Below are positions 63,049 to 64,000 of a stretch of 64,000 nucleotides of DNA, piece by piece. The stretch is from Saprospiraceae bacterium (GTDB lineage: Bacteria > Bacteroidota > Bacteroidia > Chitinophagales > Saprospiraceae). The notes beneath the pieces were generated by a model. The model was not told the origin of the DNA. It did not search any database and worked only from the letters and a program-made list of their open reading frames with translations. The position numbers were made by a program, and so were the translations under genes. The stretch covers positions 744,001-808,000 of the forward strand of contig JADKFX010000001.1 of the NCBI GenBank assembly GCA_016717265.1, given 5' to 3'. Positions within the stretch are counted from its first letter, which is position 1. Each line of letters opens with the position of its first letter.

Positions 63049-64000
63049 ATGAAATATCGTATTTCAATCTCAATTTTATTTTTTAGCTCCTTTCTTTGTT
63101 TTGGACAGAACCGGATGATAAGCGGGAAGGTATATTCGGCAAAAGATAAAGCTTCCCTTATCGGAGTCAATGTATTTAATAAAGTTAGCAAACAAGCTAC
63201 GGTAACTGGTGAGGATGGTCACTATAATTTGGAAGCTGCGCCAAATTCTGTTTTCATTTTTAGTTATTTGGGTTATAGTTCTAAAGAAGTAAATATTGGA
63301 AATGATATGAATTTTAATGTTCAATTAGCAGAAGATTTGCAATTATTATCTGAAATTATTGTAACAGGGTATGGTTCACAAATTAAAAGGGACTTAACCG
63401 GTAATATTTCTAAAATAAGAGCAGAAGATGTTAAGGATATTCCGGTCAATAGTGTTGAACAATTATTACAAGGTACTGCTGCTGGTGTTCAAGTAAATGC
63501 AGGTACAGGAAAATTAGGACAGGCTATGCAAGTTAGAATTCGAGGTAATTCTTCTGTTTCTGCTTCAAACCAACCATTATATGTAGTTGATGGAATTCCC
63601 ATTACCACAGCAAATTTATCGGATATAAGTGTCGGTGCGACGAACTCAATAGTAGATATAAATCCTGAAGATATTGAATCCATTGAAATATTAAAAGATG
63701 CTTCAGCTGCAGCAATTTATGGTTCGCGAGGCTCAAATGGTGTTATTTTAATAAGCACTAAAAGAGGAAAGGAAGGAAAAACTAATATAAATTTTGGAAT
63801 TCAGTTTGGAAGCGGGAAAGCTGCAAAGAAAGTAGATTTTTTAAATTCTGCTCAATACATTGATTATTACACAAAAGCAGCTAATAATTCTGATCGCATT
63901 GATGGATTGGATCCTCAAAGTCCCGATTCTTATACTGGGTATATTTTATCTTTCTTTGATGCTATAAGTGTAGGCACCTATGGTACTGTAGACCAAGCAG
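63049..64000 (+). CDS. SusC/RagA-type TonB-dependent outer membrane receptor (3' truncated by window)
   Basis: The frame from the ATG at 63049 is open to the window end (317 codons visible). A signal peptide (SISILFFSSFLCFGQ) is followed by a carboxypeptidase-regulatory-like domain (about residues 25-95, ISGKVYSAKDKASLIGVNV), a TonB-box-like region and the plug domain with VTGYGSQIKRDLTG, LQGTAAGVQV, QPLYVVDGIPI and ILKDASAAAIYGSRGSNGVI. These are signature segments of SusC/RagA transporters, which import glycans or peptides together with a SusD lipoprotein. The barrel and any susD gene lie beyond the window. Confidence 0.93.
   Translation, partial: MKYRISISILFFSSFLCFGQNRMISGKVYSAKDKASLIGVNVFNKVSKQATVTGEDGHYNLEAAPNSVFIFSYLGYSSKEVNIGNDMNFNVQLAEDLQLLSEIIVTGYGSQIKRDLTGNISKIRAEDVKDIPVNSVEQLLQGTAAGVQVNAGTGKLGQAMQVRIRGNSSVSASNQPLYVVDGIPITTANLSDISVGATNSIVDINPEDIESIEILKDASAAAIYGSRGSNGVILISTKRGKEGKTNINFGIQFGSGKAAKKVDFLNSAQYIDYYTKAANNSDRIDGLDPQSPDSYTGYILSFFDAISVGTYGTVDQA

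Noticed and set aside
63076..63324. Minus-strand frames opposite the SusC/RagA start
   Set aside because: They lie inside a receptor gene with strong signal-peptide and plug motifs on the plus strand.

Overview
The window is AT-rich chromosomal DNA from a member of the Bacteroidota, probably of the Saprospiria/Saprospiraceae type. The evidence is a SusC/RagA receptor cut by the right edge, type IX secretion-type proteins (a PorE-like OmpA/PD40 protein and a PorW/SprE-like lipoprotein), a long-form amidophosphoribosyltransferase, DUF4153 and DUF4143 proteins, and repeated use of the Bacteroidota -7 promoter element TAnnTTTG. I saw no rRNA, tRNA, CRISPR array or transposase. Two conserved genes are each broken by a one-base shift inside an A6 homopolymer, so some indels may be assembly errors.

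Layout. 1-9.4 kb (+): radical SAM/SPASM protein, TPR protein, PorE-like protein, RlmD-type rRNA methyltransferase, two small genes (one Hpt-like), rmlA and a DUF4153 membrane protein. 9.6-11.5 kb (-): purF-like. 11.8-16.1 kb (+): a tight run of mutL, two rhomboid proteases and a membrane-anchored endonuclease/exonuclease/phosphatase protein. 16.4-18.2 kb (-): LTA synthase/sulfatase-like protein. 18.2-21.2 kb (+): VWA protein, 2-oxoglutarate dehydrogenase E2 and a small membrane protein. 21.3-23.6 kb (-): a secreted FecR-like protein and a CHASE2 protein.

24.0-45.9 kb (+) is the centre of interest. It holds eight tandem paralogues of a secreted caspase-TPR protein plus one TPR-only relative, nearly all closely spaced. 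Each full-length copy has a signal peptide, a short KG[IAV]xP segment, a linker (in several copies built from 7-residue repeats), a C14 caspase domain with the His/Cys dyad, an EF-hand-like loop, a conserved middle domain, a TPR tail of variable length and, usually, a terminal MKKYFPDK-like motif. The caspase heads are strongly conserved (two copies differ at only two residues over about 250), while the TPR tails are divergent and carry fresh 102-bp repeat duplications. Downstream are a DUF4143 ATPase (-), a broken caspase remnant, a frameshifted M48 metallopeptidase-TPR protein (-), a different metacaspase-DUF4384 protein (-) and a caspase-TPR paralogue whose catalytic residues are lost (52.2-54.1 kb, +). 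Together this is a roughly 30-kb island of exported caspase-fold and peptidase proteins, flanked by a CHASE2 sensor-like gene.

54.2-64 kb is ordinary again: small membrane protein, M23 peptidase, frameshifted PorW/SprE-like lipoprotein, ComF, an HtrA protease with a clear intrinsic terminator, a SPOR protein, an SRAP protein and the 5' part of a SusC/RagA receptor.
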